Below, one piece after another: positions 8,966 to 17,495 of a stretch of 64,000 bases of DNA (its first letter is position 1; each line of letters starts with the position of its first letter). The position numbers were made by a program, and so were the translations under genes. The notes below the pieces were generated by a model that did not search any database, had not been told where the DNA came from, and saw only the letters and a list, made by a program, of their open reading frames with translations. Origin of the DNA: Ruegeria sp. R14_0 (lineage in GTDB: Bacteria; Pseudomonadota; Alphaproteobacteria; Rhodobacterales; Rhodobacteraceae); assembly GCF_017743975.1 (NCBI RefSeq), contig NZ_JAGHRC010000008.1, forward strand, positions 113,331 through 177,330, in the 5' to 3' direction.

Positions 8966-10150
8966 TCAGGCTTTTTCATAGAGTGTGGTGACACAGGCCC
9001 CACCGAGGCCCAGATTGTGCTGAAGTGCCAAGCGCGCGCCATCGACCTGGCGCGCATCAGCCTGCCCGCGCAACTGCTGGACAAGCTCGGTACATTGCGC
9101 AAGGCCGGTCGCCCCAAGAGGATGACCTTTGGACAACAAACCGCCCGACGGGTTGGTCACGTATTTTCCGCCATAGGTGTTGTCGCCATCATCAACAAAC
9201 TTCGCAGCCTCGCCTCGGCCGCAAAGGCCAAGCGCCTCGTAGGTGATGAGTTCGTTGTGGGCGAAACAGTCGTGCAGTTCGACCACATCCACGTCTTCGG
9301 GCCCGATGCCCGCAGCCTCGTAGACCTGATCGGCGGCGCGCTTGGCCATCGAAAAGCCGACCACCTCGCGCATATCATGGGCTTCGAAGGTTTCCGGGCC
9401 GTCCGTTGTCATGGCCTGCGCCGCGATCCGAACCGAACTGTCCAGTCCGTGCTTGTCGGCGAATTCCTTGGAACAGATGATCGCGGCGGCTGCGCCACAG
9501 GTTGGCGGACAGGCCATAAGCTTGGTCATGACGCCGGGCCAGACCACCTGCGCAGCCATGACGTCTTCCGCCGTCACTTCCTGGCGGAATAGGGCCACCG
9601 GGTTCTTGGCCGCATGGCGGCTGGCCTTGGCTCGGATTTTGGCGAAGGTCTCAAGAGGCGTGCCGAACTCGTCCATATGCGCTTTGCCCGCGCCCCCGAA
9701 ATAGCGCAGCGCCAGCGGAATATCGGGGTTGCCAACCAGATCGTCGGTTTCTTCGTCGAAAGCCGCAAACGGGCTGACCCGATCGTGGAACATCGCGCCG
9801 ATTGCGCCGGGCTGCATCTGCTCGAATCCTAGTGCCAGAGCACATTCCACCGCGCCGCTTTCAACTGCCTGGCGGGCCAGGAACAGGGCAGACGACCCGG
9901 TCGAGCAGTTGTTGTTCACATTCAGAACCGGGATGCCGGTCATGCCGACCTGATACAAAGCCCGCTGGCCACAGGTGCTATCGCCATAGACATAGCCAAC
10001 ATAGGCCTGCTGAACCTTGTCATAATCCAGACCCGCGTCGGCCAGGGCAGAACGGGTGGCTGCGCTCGCCATCACATCATAGCTTTCGGATTTTCCCGGC
10101 TTCTGGAACGGGACCATCCCGACGCCGGTGACATAGGCTTTGCCTGTCAT
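8966..10150 (-). CDS. SCPx-type thiolase (lipid-transfer-protein-like acetyl-CoA acyltransferase)
   Basis: This 394-residue thiolase-superfamily protein is of the sterol-carrier-protein-X type and has no SCP2 domain. The nucleophile region is NNNCSTGSSA, and later motifs are HDCFAHNE, KGHPLGATG and a C-terminal GGACV cysteine. It would cleave a 3-oxoacyl-CoA, or with a DUF35 partner carry out a retro-aldol reaction; no DUF35 gene is in the window, which favours thiolysis. The start is at 10150, just after GGGAGAG; a longer frame to 10204 would cover the operator. It is the first gene of a two-gene leftward operon with the SDR, under a strong promoter candidate with an adjacent operator. Confidence 0.9.
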   Translation of the reverse strand: MTGKAYVTGVGMVPFQKPGKSESYDVMASAATRSALADAGLDYDKVQQAYVGYVYGDSTCGQRALYQVGMTGIPVLNVNNNCSTGSSALFLARQAVESGAVECALALGFEQMQPGAIGAMFHDRVSPFAAFDEETDDLVGNPDIPLALRYFGGAGKAHMDEFGTPLETFAKIRAKASRHAAKNPVALFRQEVTAEDVMAAQVVWPGVMTKLMACPPTCGAAAAIICSKEFADKHGLDSSVRIAAQAMTTDGPETFEAHDMREVVGFSMAKRAADQVYEAAGIGPEDVDVVELHDCFAHNELITYEALGLCGRGEAAKFVDDGDNTYGGKYVTNPSGGLLSKGHPLGATGLAQCTELVQQLRGQADARQVDGARLALQHNLGLGGACVTTLYEKA

Positions 10151-10207
10151 TTCTTTCTCTCTCCCATGCTTGGTCTGGCTATTGTGAACGGTAAGCCATA
10201 TCATTTT

Positions 10208-10221
10208 CTAACACATGTTTG
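10208..10221. promoter_or_regulatory. TetR-type operator copy, imperfect
   Basis: CTAACA-CA-TGTTTG matches the island palindrome except for one base in the right arm. It lies immediately downstream of the -10 of the thiolase promoter, where binding would block initiation. Confidence 0.65.
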
Positions 10222-10251
10222 ATTTTAGCGCTTAGCCTCGATAACTGTCAA
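10222..10251 (-). promoter_or_regulatory. Predicted sigma70 promoter of the thiolase-SDR operon
   Basis: On the minus strand a perfect TTGACA (10251-10246) is followed by 18 bases and TAAAAT (10227-10222), a 5 of 6 match to the -10 consensus. The operator copy begins at the next base. Confidence 0.6.
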
Positions 10252-10289
10252 CATAGTTAAAACGTGATGTAGGGCGCTTGCGTCATTTG

Positions 10290-10303
10290 CTAACACATGA
10301 CTG
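10290..10303. promoter_or_regulatory. Second operator-like site in the divergent region
   Basis: CTAACA-CA-TGACTG keeps the full left arm and part of the right arm. It lies upstream of the rightward PaaY-like gene and could be an accessory site for either direction. The rest of the 280-base divergent region shows no gene. Confidence 0.4.
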
Positions 10304-10430
10304 ATTTTCTTGACCGCGCGTTCCGGAAGCCAGCACCTTTCAGGCTTTTGGGTCCCGGCATGACGGTTGATGAGCGTTTGACGTCTGGTTCCGGTAATCA
10401 GTGGCACCCAACCCACTAAAGGGAGAGAGA

Positions 10431-11042
10431 ATGGCGTATTGTTATGAATTCAAAGGGTTCGTGCCCGTTGTGCCTGAGGATACATATGTCCATCCTCAGG
10501 CGGTTCTGATCGGAAATGTCATCCTGGGTCATGGATGCTATATCGGACCCGGAGCAAGCCTGCGGGGCGATTTCGGCAGGATCGTGATTGGAGACGGTGC
10601 CAATGTTCAGGATAATTGCATCATGCATTCCTTCCCCGGCCGCGACGCGGTGGTGGAACCGGACGGGCATGTCGGCCACGGCGCGATTCTGCATGGTTGC
10701 ATCGTTGGACGAAACGCTTTGATCGGCATGAACGCGGTCATCATGGACGGCGTCGAGCTTGGCGCGGAATCGATTGTCGGCGCGCAAGCCTTCGTGCGTG
10801 GTGAAACGGTGATTCCGCCACGCTCGATGGTTGTCGGGTCGCCTGCGAAGGTGATCCGCGACGTCACCGAGAAGGAAGTCGCTTGGAAAACACGCGGAAC
10901 TGCCGAGTATCAGCAACTCGCGCGCGACTGTCTGGCCGGATTGAAGCCCGTCGAGCCGCTGAAGGCGGTCGAGGCCAACCGACCGGAGATGGCTGCCTCC
11001 GACGTCGTCTCCATTCAGGAAGCGCGGCAGAAGCCGTCCTGA
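10431..11042 (+). CDS. paaY: PaaY/CaiE-like hexapeptide-repeat protein (gamma-carbonic-anhydrase fold)
   Basis: This 203-residue left-handed beta-helix protein is close to PaaY and CaiE over its whole length, including [42 protein letters not shown] and the tail [10 protein letters not shown]. Histidines in the MH...GHVGH..ILH region fit the trimer zinc site. PaaY acts as a thioesterase that removes dead-end CoA adducts in phenylacetate breakdown; here it could relieve CoA trapping. A carbonic-anhydrase role supplying bicarbonate to the three carboxylases is an attractive but unproven alternative. The start at 10431 directly follows GGGAGAGAGA. It is alone on its strand, divergent from the thiolase operon. 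Confidence 0.85.
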   Translation: MAYCYEFKGFVPVVPEDTYVHPQAVLIGNVILGHGCYIGPGASLRGDFGRIVIGDGANVQDNCIMHSFPGRDAVVEPDGHVGHGAILHGCIVGRNALIGMNAVIMDGVELGAESIVGAQAFVRGETVIPPRSMVVGSPAKVIRDVTEKEVAWKTRGTAEYQQLARDCLAGLKPVEPLKAVEANRPEMAASDVVSIQEARQKPS

Positions 11043-11108
11043 CCTGCCCGGAAGCCGGACAGGGGCGGGTCTCTGCAGGTGCCGAATGCGCCAAGTGGTA
11101 TCGCCTTG

Positions 11109-11141
11109 GCACGGGCCGGCCCCAGCGGAAAGCCGGCGTGC
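11109..11141. terminator. Imperfect hairpin between convergent genes
   Basis: GCACGGGCCGGC and GCCGGCGTGC can pair with a two-base bulge around an 11-base loop. It lies in the 118-base gap between the rightward PaaY-like gene and the leftward carboxyltransferase, where a bidirectional terminator would be expected. No T tract is present. Confidence 0.35.
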
Positions 11142-11160
11142 CGCCCTACCCCTCAAGCCG

Positions 11161-12768
11161 TCACAGCCGGAAGATCCCGTAGTGCGGATCATCGATCGGC
11201 GCGTTCAGCGAGGCGGAAATCGACATGCCAAGCGCATTGCGTGTGTCCGCCGGGTCAAGGATGCCATCGTCCCACAATTCCGAGGTCGAGGTATAGGCTT
11301 CGACATCTCGGCGGAATTTCTCCAGCACGGGATCACGGATCGCGGCGATTTCTTCCTCGCTCAGTTCTTTGCCTTCGCGCTGAAGCTGCCGGATCTTGAC
11401 GTCGGCCATGGTATTGGCAGCCTGATCCGCACCCATCACGCCGATTTCGGCCTGCGGCCACATGAACAGCGTGCGTGCATCCCAGGCCCGTCCGCACATG
11501 CCGTAATTGCCTGCCCCATAGGACGCATTGGCGATCACGGTAAACTTCGGCACGACCGAGCCGCCCTGCGCCATCAGCATCTTGGCGCCGTCCTTGGCGA
11601 TGCCGCGTTCTTCGTATTCGCGGCCCACCATATAGCCAGTGATGTTCTGAAAAAAGACCAGTGGCGTACGGTTCTGGTTGCATAGCTGCATGAAATGCGC
11701 GGCCTTCAGCGAGCTGTCGTTGAACAGCACCCCGTTATTGGCGAGGATCCCCACCTTGAAACCCCAGATATGGGCAAAACCACAGACCATCGTGGTGCCG
11801 TAATCGGGCTGGTATTCGTGAAAGCGCGAACCGTCCACGATCCGGGCCAGAACCTCGCGCATGTCGAATTGGGTTTTCCGGTCCTTGGGAATGATCCCGT
11901 AAAGCTCGGTCGGGTCGTAGTAAGGCTCTTCATAGGAAGCAGTTTCGATGATCGTTTTCGGTGTGCGTTTCCATTGGCTGACAATCTCGCGCGCCAGTGA
12001 AAAGGCGTGCTGTTCGGTCGCGGCACGATAATCTCCCGTCCCCGAGACAGAGGTGTGCATCACCGCGCCGCCAAGCTCCTGCACGCCGACCTCTTCGCCG
12101 GTGGCCGCCTTGACCAGCGGGGGACCGCCAAGGAAAATCGCCCCAGTGCCTTCGATGATGATGTTGTAATCGCTCAGCGTAGGTACATAGGCACCGCCTG
12201 CGGTGCAATGCCCGCCGACCACAGCAATCTGCGGGATATTGGCCTGACTCAGCTTGACCTGGTTGCGAAACACCCGCCCGCCCAGATAGCGGTCGGGAAA
12301 GACGCCATGTTGCAGCGGCAGGAAACCGCCGGCGCTGTCGCAGATATGGATGACCGGCAAACGGTTTTCCAATGCCACATCCAGAAGTCGCACGATCTTT
12401 TTAACCGTATGCGGATACCAAGCACCGCCCTTGACGCTGGCGTCATTGGCATGAATAGCGACCTCGCGGCCCTGCACGATGCCGATACCCGTTACCACGG
12501 CGGCGCCGGGCACCGCACCATCGTATTCGCGGCAGGCGGCCAGGGTTGAAAACTCCAGAAACGGTGTGCCGGGATCCAGCAATAGCTTCAGCCGCTCGCG
12601 CACCCCCAGCTTGTTTTGCCGCGCAAGGCGGTCAATGTCCCGTTGCGGGCGTTCGAAACGCGCCGCGTGCTGGCGGGCGTGAAATTCCTTCAGCCGCACG
12701 GACATGGCGGCATAATTTGCCTTGTAGTCGGCGGCGTTGGTATCGACCAGACTTTCAATCCTGCGCAT
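11161..12768 (-). CDS. Acyl-CoA carboxylase beta subunit (carboxyltransferase), set 2
   Basis: This 535-residue carboxyltransferase has AIHANDASVKGG, GGHCTAGGAYVPTLSD, GILANNGVLF and NASYGAGNYGMCGRAW, the same layout as methylcrotonyl- and geranyl-CoA carboxylase beta subunits. The start is at the ATG at 12768, 5 bases after the GGAGGAG that also overlaps the BCCP stop region; a GTG at 12774 is less likely. It is the last gene of the leftward operon crotonase, AtuA-like, biotin carboxylase, BCCP, carboxyltransferase. The AtuA-like neighbour suggests an acyclic-terpene-type (geranyl-CoA-like) or other 3-methyl-branched enoyl-CoA substrate; this is inference from context. Confidence 0.92.
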   Translation of the reverse strand: MRRIESLVDTNAADYKANYAAMSVRLKEFHARQHAARFERPQRDIDRLARQNKLGVRERLKLLLDPGTPFLEFSTLAACREYDGAVPGAAVVTGIGIVQGREVAIHANDASVKGGAWYPHTVKKIVRLLDVALENRLPVIHICDSAGGFLPLQHGVFPDRYLGGRVFRNQVKLSQANIPQIAVVGGHCTAGGAYVPTLSDYNIIIEGTGAIFLGGPPLVKAATGEEVGVQELGGAVMHTSVSGTGDYRAATEQHAFSLAREIVSQWKRTPKTIIETASYEEPYYDPTELYGIIPKDRKTQFDMREVLARIVDGSRFHEYQPDYGTTMVCGFAHIWGFKVGILANNGVLFNDSSLKAAHFMQLCNQNRTPLVFFQNITGYMVGREYEERGIAKDGAKMLMAQGGSVVPKFTVIANASYGAGNYGMCGRAWDARTLFMWPQAEIGVMGADQAANTMADVKIRQLQREGKELSEEEIAAIRDPVLEKFRRDVEAYTSTSELWDDGILDPADTRNALGMSISASLNAPIDDPHYGIFRL

Positions 12769-12770
12769 TC

Positions 12771-13274
12771 TCACTCCTCCTCCGGGGCCAATTGGGCCAG
12801 GATATCTTTCAGCCCAAAACTGTCGCCTTCGGCGAATGGCATTTCGGCAACGACCCCGTCGCGTGGCGCCGTCAGTGTGGTTTCCAGCTTCATGCTTTCG
12901 ATAACCAAAAGCGGCTGGCCTTCTTCAACTGTGTCGCCGGGTTTGACCGCGACCGAAACCACGACCCCAGGCATTGGTGCCACCAGTCGATCGTCGCTTG
13001 CGCCCCCGTCACGCCCCGCCAGACGTTCGGCGGGGTCAACCCGCCCGACTCCGTAGGTTCGCCCGTCCATGTGCACAAAAGTCGCCTCCGGCCCCACGGC
13101 CAGTCGCAATTCGCGCACAACACCCTTGGCCCGCAACGTGTAACCGCCCGGCAGGCCAGTCGGGTCCAATTGGCAGGCAACAGTACCATCGGGGGTATTC
13201 AGCACGAACCGGCTGCCATCATGGCCCAGCCAGCATTCAGTCTCTTCGCCGTCGATCTGAAAAATCCGTTGCAT
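12771..13274 (-). CDS. Biotin carboxyl carrier subunit of split carboxylase, set 2
   Basis: This 167-residue protein has a C-terminal biotinyl domain: LLVIESMKLETTL, with biotin lysine about residue 129, followed by DGVV. The first 90 or so residues correspond to the tether domain that joins the carboxylase to the carrier in single-chain alpha subunits. In sets 1 and 3 the same parts are one polypeptide. The ATG at 13274 shares a base with the upstream stop (TGATG), so translation is probably coupled. The reading frame is clean and the split falls between domains, which argues for a genuine two-gene subunit rather than a sequencing frameshift. Confidence 0.88.
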   Translation of the reverse strand: MQRIFQIDGEETECWLGHDGSRFVLNTPDGTVACQLDPTGLPGGYTLRAKGVVRELRLAVGPEATFVHMDGRTYGVGRVDPAERLAGRDGGASDDRLVAPMPGVVVSVAVKPGDTVEEGQPLLVIESMKLETTLTAPRDGVVAEMPFAEGDSFGLKDILAQLAPEEE

Positions 13275-14743
13275 CAGTTTCTCCACCCGCCCATCTTGCG
13301 GTGCATTTTCGGTATTTGCATTACGTCGCTCACCAGCCGATCGTCTGACAGGGCCGCCGCCGCCATCAGCAGGTCAGAGACATCTTCGCCCGGTGCGGTC
13401 AGCATTTCGGATTGTTCAGCCAGGAAGCCGGTTGAAACGTCACCCGAGGCAAAATCTGGATGTGAAAGGATCGCATCCAGGTATCCGGTGTTGGTCGTCA
13501 CCCCGAGAATCACATAGTTTTGCACCGCATTCCGGGCACGGGCGATGGCCTGCGCGCGATCCCGGCCATGCACGATCAGCTTGGACAACATCGGGTCGAA
13601 ATCGGTGGTCACCTTGCCACCGTCCAGAATGCCGCTGTCCACGCGGACACCCTCGCCTTGGGGTTCGTCCAGCAGCAGGATATCCCCGATCGCGGGGCGG
13701 AAATCGGCCGTCGCGTCCTCGGCACAGATGCGCAGTTCGATCGAATGGCCGGTCTGCGGAATATCCGCCTGCACCGCGCTCAGCCCTTCGCCCGCAGCGA
13801 TGCGCAGCTGTTCGGCCACCAGATCAAAACCCGTGACCATCTCGGTCACCGGATGTTCGACCTGAAGGCGGGTGTTCATTTCCAGGAAGTAAAACGCCCC
13901 GTCCCGCGCATAGATGAACTCGACCGTCCCGGCCCCGCGATACTTGACCGCGCGGGCGATCCCGGCGGCGGTTTCGCAGATTTCCTGACGTTGCTCGGGC
14001 GAGAGCGCCGGTGACGGCGTTTCCTCGATGATCTTCTGGAACCGGCGCTGGATCGAGCACTCGCGTTCCCAGAAATGCACCACGTTGCCCTGCCCGTCGC
14101 CCATCACCTGCACCTCGATATGGCGCGGGCTCTCGATGTAGCGTTCGACGAACAGCCGGCCATCGCCGAAATAACGCTCGCCCTCGCGGCGCGCGGTCTC
14201 GATCTCGGTCTCCAGGGCGCTGTCCTCGCGCACGACGCGCATCCCCTTGCCGCCGCCGCCGGCTGAGGGCTTGATCAGCAGCGGGTAGCCCACGGCGCGG
14301 GCGCGGTCCACAAAGGTGGCGGGGTCGTCATCCTCAATCGCCGACGGCGCGACGGGAAAGCCGCGCTCCTCGACAAAGGCGCGCGCGCGCACCTTGTCGC
14401 CCATCAGGTCGATGGCTTGGGAGGTCGGGCCGACAAATGTCACACCGGCCTCTTCCAGCGCCGCGACGAACCCGGCATTTTCCGACAGGAAACCATAGCC
14501 GGGATGCACCGCGTCGGCGCCGATTTTCTTTGCAGCCGCGACGATCTGCGAAATATCGAGATAGGCGGCCACGGGCGTCGGGCCGTCGATCATCGCGACC
14601 TCATCCGCGATCAGATGGGCCGGCCCCTCTTGCTCGGCGACATGGCGCAACACGACCGTCGCAAGCCCGCGGGCCTTGGCGGTGCGCAACACGCGCGCCG
14701 CGATTTCACCCCGATTGGCGACCAGGAGTTTCGAAATGGTCAT
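13274..14743 (-). CDS. Biotin carboxylase subunit of split carboxylase, set 2
   Basis: This 489-residue biotin carboxylase starts with LLVANRGEIAARV and contains KPSAGGGGKGMRVV (ATP-grasp loop), RECSIQRRFQKIIEE and EMNTRLQVEHPVTEM. It ends shortly after the biotin-carboxylase C-terminal domain, without a carrier domain, which follows as a separate gene. It catalyses ATP-dependent carboxylation of the carrier's biotin. The ATG at 14743 is preceded by AAGGAC, with the AtuA-like gene stop 13 bases upstream. Together with the genes at 12771 and 11161 it forms a complete three-subunit acyl-CoA carboxylase. Confidence 0.92.
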   Translation of the reverse strand: MTISKLLVANRGEIAARVLRTAKARGLATVVLRHVAEQEGPAHLIADEVAMIDGPTPVAAYLDISQIVAAAKKIGADAVHPGYGFLSENAGFVAALEEAGVTFVGPTSQAIDLMGDKVRARAFVEERGFPVAPSAIEDDDPATFVDRARAVGYPLLIKPSAGGGGKGMRVVREDSALETEIETARREGERYFGDGRLFVERYIESPRHIEVQVMGDGQGNVVHFWERECSIQRRFQKIIEETPSPALSPEQRQEICETAAGIARAVKYRGAGTVEFIYARDGAFYFLEMNTRLQVEHPVTEMVTGFDLVAEQLRIAAGEGLSAVQADIPQTGHSIELRICAEDATADFRPAIGDILLLDEPQGEGVRVDSGILDGGKVTTDFDPMLSKLIVHGRDRAQAIARARNAVQNYVILGVTTNTGYLDAILSHPDFASGDVSTGFLAEQSEMLTAPGEDVSDLLMAAAALSDDRLVSDVMQIPKMHRKMGGWRN

Positions 14744-14755
14744 GGTATTGTCCTT

Positions 14756-16555
14756 TTAGTTCCGGTCCGAGGCGTTCAGCCCGTCGCGGGCGGCCAGATC
14801 GACCGGCACAGGAATTTCAATATCAAGCAGCATCTGCGCGAACCCTTTGCCTTGCGGGTCGATGCGGACCGAGGCGATGCCGCCACCACCAAGCGATTCA
14901 TGCAGCAGGAAGTTCAGCGAATGGCTTCCGGGCAGGTCGAACCGCTCGACCTTGCCTTCGCAGACGTGGGCGAAATAGTCTTTCACCGCCTCTTCGCTAA
15001 GAGCCGAGCGGATATAAGGCAGGTAGTCCGGCTTGCGCGCGAGGATGCCGATATTGGCGATATCCCCCTTGTCGCCCGAGCGGCCCCAGGCCAGATCGAC
15101 GAGGCGGACCTTGACAACGTCCGGACCGGGCTCGTGGCTATCTGCGGGCCGTGCAGCGGGCGGGTCGAGCTTCACTGCATTCGTAGCGATGGTGACTGGA
15201 ACCTCCTTGCCGTCCACCTCGACCGCGACGGGGGTATCGGCCTTGCTCTGAAGGAAGGAAAATAGACGGACCACCGGCTGCACCTTGGGCCGCCCGGCAA
15301 AGAACCCGGTCAGGCCCTGCGCGGTGGAAATCGCCATCGGCGCGATCTCGCCCGCAAAGATGTTGAGCGCCGCGCGGTCGTCATGCACCGCGCCGATCTT
15401 GAGCACGACCTCGCGGGTTTGGGCGCATGCATTGGCCCCATAGGCGGCCTCGGCGCCCAGCACCTCGACGCTGACCTGCCGGAAATCGCCCAGGTTCTTT
15501 TCGCGGAATATCCGGCGGCAACGGGTCAGGATGGCCTCGGCCACGCGCTCGGCCTTGGCGGGCGCGTCGATGGCGGCGAGGGTCAGCGTGGTGACGGCGC
15601 GCCAGCCATCGGCATGGGTCGCCGACACCTTGTAACTGCCGGTGCGCCCCAGCCCCTTGCCGCCCTTCACCAGCACCCGGTCGGGGCCCACCTGTTCCAG
15701 CGTGACCTGCGACCAGTCGCAGATCACATCAGGCAGCAGATAGGCGCGCGGATCGCCGATTTCATAAAGCATCTGTTCGCCGACCGCGCCGGGCACGACC
15801 AGCCCGCCGGTATCCGGCGTCTTGGTCATGACGAAACTGCCGTCTTCCGACACCTCGACGATGGGCATCCCCATATCGTCCCAACCCGGCACGTCCTGCC
15901 AGTCGGTGAAATTGCCGCCCGTCCCCTGAGGGCCGCATTCGATCAGGTGCCCGGCCAGCGACCCTTGGCTGAGCCTGTCCCAGTCGTCATCGCCCCAGCC
16001 GTATTCATGCATCAAGGGACCGAGCGCCACCGCACTGTCGGCGCAGCGCCCGGTGATCACGATCTCGGCCCCGGCATCCAGCGCGGCCGCGATGGGGCGG
16101 GCACCCAGATAGGCATTCATGCTCCAGATATCGTCTGGAAACTCAACACCCGAGAACATTTCCGTCTGACCGCTTTTGCGAATTTCATCGACCCTAGGCA
16201 ACAGGTCATCGCCCAGCACGACTCCGATGGACAGATCGATCCCGGCTTGGGCGGCGGCTTTGGCAAGCGCATCGCTGCAGCCACGCGGGTTCACGCCCCC
16301 GGCATTGGCAACGACCTTGATCCCTTTTGCCTTGATATCCGGCAACCAGGGAGCCAGCGCCTTGACGAAGTCCGGCGCATAGCCCGACTCGGGCGCTTTG
16401 GCGCGGGCCCGCGCCATCAGCGACATTGTCACCTCTGCCAGATAGTCAAACACCAGATAGTCGATCTCGCCCTTTGAGACCAGTTGACCGATCGCTTCGG
16501 GCGTATCGCCCCAGAATCCCGAGGCGCATCCGATGCGCAGTTTCCGATCTGACAT
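14756..16555 (-). CDS. AtuA-like protein (DUF1446 plus AtuA C-terminal domain)
   Basis: This 599-residue protein has an N-terminal DUF1446 domain (about residues 5-445; RIGCASGFWGDTP at the start, NAGGVNPRGC, ITGRCADSAVALGP) and a C-terminal AtuA-like domain with LAWGRSGDKGDIANIGI (about 505-521). AtuA is required for acyclic terpene growth in pseudomonads, but its reaction is not settled; roles with carboxylated intermediates have been suggested. Here it lies between a crotonase gene and a complete carboxylase, matching the atu context. GGGAGGAG precedes the ATG. The family assignment is firm, the function open. Confidence 0.88.
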   Translation of the reverse strand: MSDRKLRIGCASGFWGDTPEAIGQLVSKGEIDYLVFDYLAEVTMSLMARARAKAPESGYAPDFVKALAPWLPDIKAKGIKVVANAGGVNPRGCSDALAKAAAQAGIDLSIGVVLGDDLLPRVDEIRKSGQTEMFSGVEFPDDIWSMNAYLGARPIAAALDAGAEIVITGRCADSAVALGPLMHEYGWGDDDWDRLSQGSLAGHLIECGPQGTGGNFTDWQDVPGWDDMGMPIVEVSEDGSFVMTKTPDTGGLVVPGAVGEQMLYEIGDPRAYLLPDVICDWSQVTLEQVGPDRVLVKGGKGLGRTGSYKVSATHADGWRAVTTLTLAAIDAPAKAERVAEAILTRCRRIFREKNLGDFRQVSVEVLGAEAAYGANACAQTREVVLKIGAVHDDRAALNIFAGEIAPMAISTAQGLTGFFAGRPKVQPVVRLFSFLQSKADTPVAVEVDGKEVPVTIATNAVKLDPPAARPADSHEPGPDVVKVRLVDLAWGRSGDKGDIANIGILARKPDYLPYIRSALSEEAVKDYFAHVCEGKVERFDLPGSHSLNFLLHESLGGGGIASVRIDPQGKGFAQMLLDIEIPVPVDLAARDGLNASDRN

Positions 16556-16576
16556 ATTCTTCTCCTCCCCGCTTGA

Positions 16577-17362
16577 TTAACGGCCCGTCCATTCAGGTTT
16601 GCGTTTCGCAATGAAGGCATCAAAGCCCTCGCGCGCGTCTTCTGTCTGCGCAACGCGGGGTAAAAGTGTTTCCGCAAACCGCATCTGCTGCGGATAGGTC
16701 ATGTCCTCCATCGCGTGACAGGCGTATTTTCCCAGCCGGATCGCGCTCGGCGACTGCGCAGCAATCTGGGCGACCAGTTCTGCAACCTTGTTGTCCAGTT
16801 CCGCGGCATCGGTCACATAGTTGACCAGATTGAATTGCAGGGCTTCCGAGGCCGTCAGAGGAACGCCGGTGATGAACATCTCCATCAGCCTGCGCCGGGG
16901 CAGCACGCGCATCATGGGTGGTACGATCGTCATGGGAAACAGGCCCACCTTGACTTCGGGCGTCCCAATGCGGGCATGCTCTGCCATTACAGCCAGATCG
17001 CAGGCACAGATGATGCCAGCCCCCGCCCCCATCGCGGCTCCATTGATGCGCGCGATGGTTGGCTTGCGGCACGCCTGTATCGTTTCAAACAACCTTCCGG
17101 CAAAGTGATCCGGATCTGCCGGATCCTGAACAAACGGGCCGCCATCCGCCCCCGCCTTGATGTCGCCCCCGGCACAGAAGGCGCGCTCACCCTCGCCGGT
17201 CAGAACGATCACGCGGCAATCGCTGTCCCTCTCGGCAGCACAAATGGCAGCAATGATCCCGTCTGCGACTTCACGGTTGAGGGCATTTCGGTTTTCAGGA
17301 CGTCGAATCGTGATACGCACTTCCTGGCCGAGCGCCTGCGATTGAACAGCGGTCTCAGTCAT
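16577..17362 (-). CDS. Enoyl-CoA hydratase/isomerase, set 2
   Basis: This 261-residue crotonase has FCAGGDIK in the oxyanion-hole region and GTPEVKVGLFPM carrying the second catalytic Glu; the first Glu position is GAGAG, not acidic. This pattern occurs in glutaconyl-type hydratases and in isomerases. It is the first gene of the leftward AtuA/carboxylase operon and is preceded by GGGGGGAG. It probably hydrates the carboxylated enoyl-CoA produced by the set 2 carboxylase. It is divergent from the acyl-CoA dehydrogenase at 17496 across a promoter with an operator. Confidence 0.87.
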   Translation of the reverse strand: MTETAVQSQALGQEVRITIRRPENRNALNREVADGIIAAICAAERDSDCRVIVLTGEGERAFCAGGDIKAGADGGPFVQDPADPDHFAGRLFETIQACRKPTIARINGAAMGAGAGIICACDLAVMAEHARIGTPEVKVGLFPMTIVPPMMRVLPRRRLMEMFITGVPLTASEALQFNLVNYVTDAAELDNKVAELVAQIAAQSPSAIRLGKYACHAMEDMTYPQQMRFAETLLPRVAQTEDAREGFDAFIAKRKPEWTGR

Positions 17363-17422
17363 TTCCGTAGCTCCCCCCTGTATTCAGCGCACCGCGCATT
17401 CATACGTCGGGTCGTCAAAAGC

Positions 17423-17451
17423 TTGGCTTGATCTATTTTCTAACATATGTT
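17423..17451 (+). promoter_or_regulatory. Predicted promoter of the rightward dehydrogenase operon
   Basis: TTGGCT (17423-17428), a 17-base spacer and TATGTT (17446-17451) form a plausible sigma70 promoter. The -10 lies inside the operator. The segment GCTTGATCT a few bases upstream of TTCTAACA is also present at the same distance before the 35443 operator. Confidence 0.45.
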
Positions 17452-17453
17452 TG
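17440..17453. promoter_or_regulatory. TetR-type operator, near-perfect
   Basis: CTAACA-TA-TGTTTG differs from a perfect palindrome by one base. It is placed between two divergent catabolic operons and could control both. Confidence 0.7.
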
Positions 17454-17495
17454 ATTTTGGTCAACACTGCAGACGACATTTTTCGGGAGGATGAT

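Noticed and set aside
8063..9592. A 509-codon plus-strand frame
   Set aside because: It is antisense to the SDR and SCPx thiolase genes, both of which have clear motifs and ribosome sites. The translation is His/Arg-rich without family features.
13272..13276. Frameshift or sequencing error splitting the set 2 alpha subunit
   Set aside because: The stop/start overlap TGATG is a normal coupling signal and the break is between domains, so a true gene split is more likely; only raw reads can fully exclude an error.
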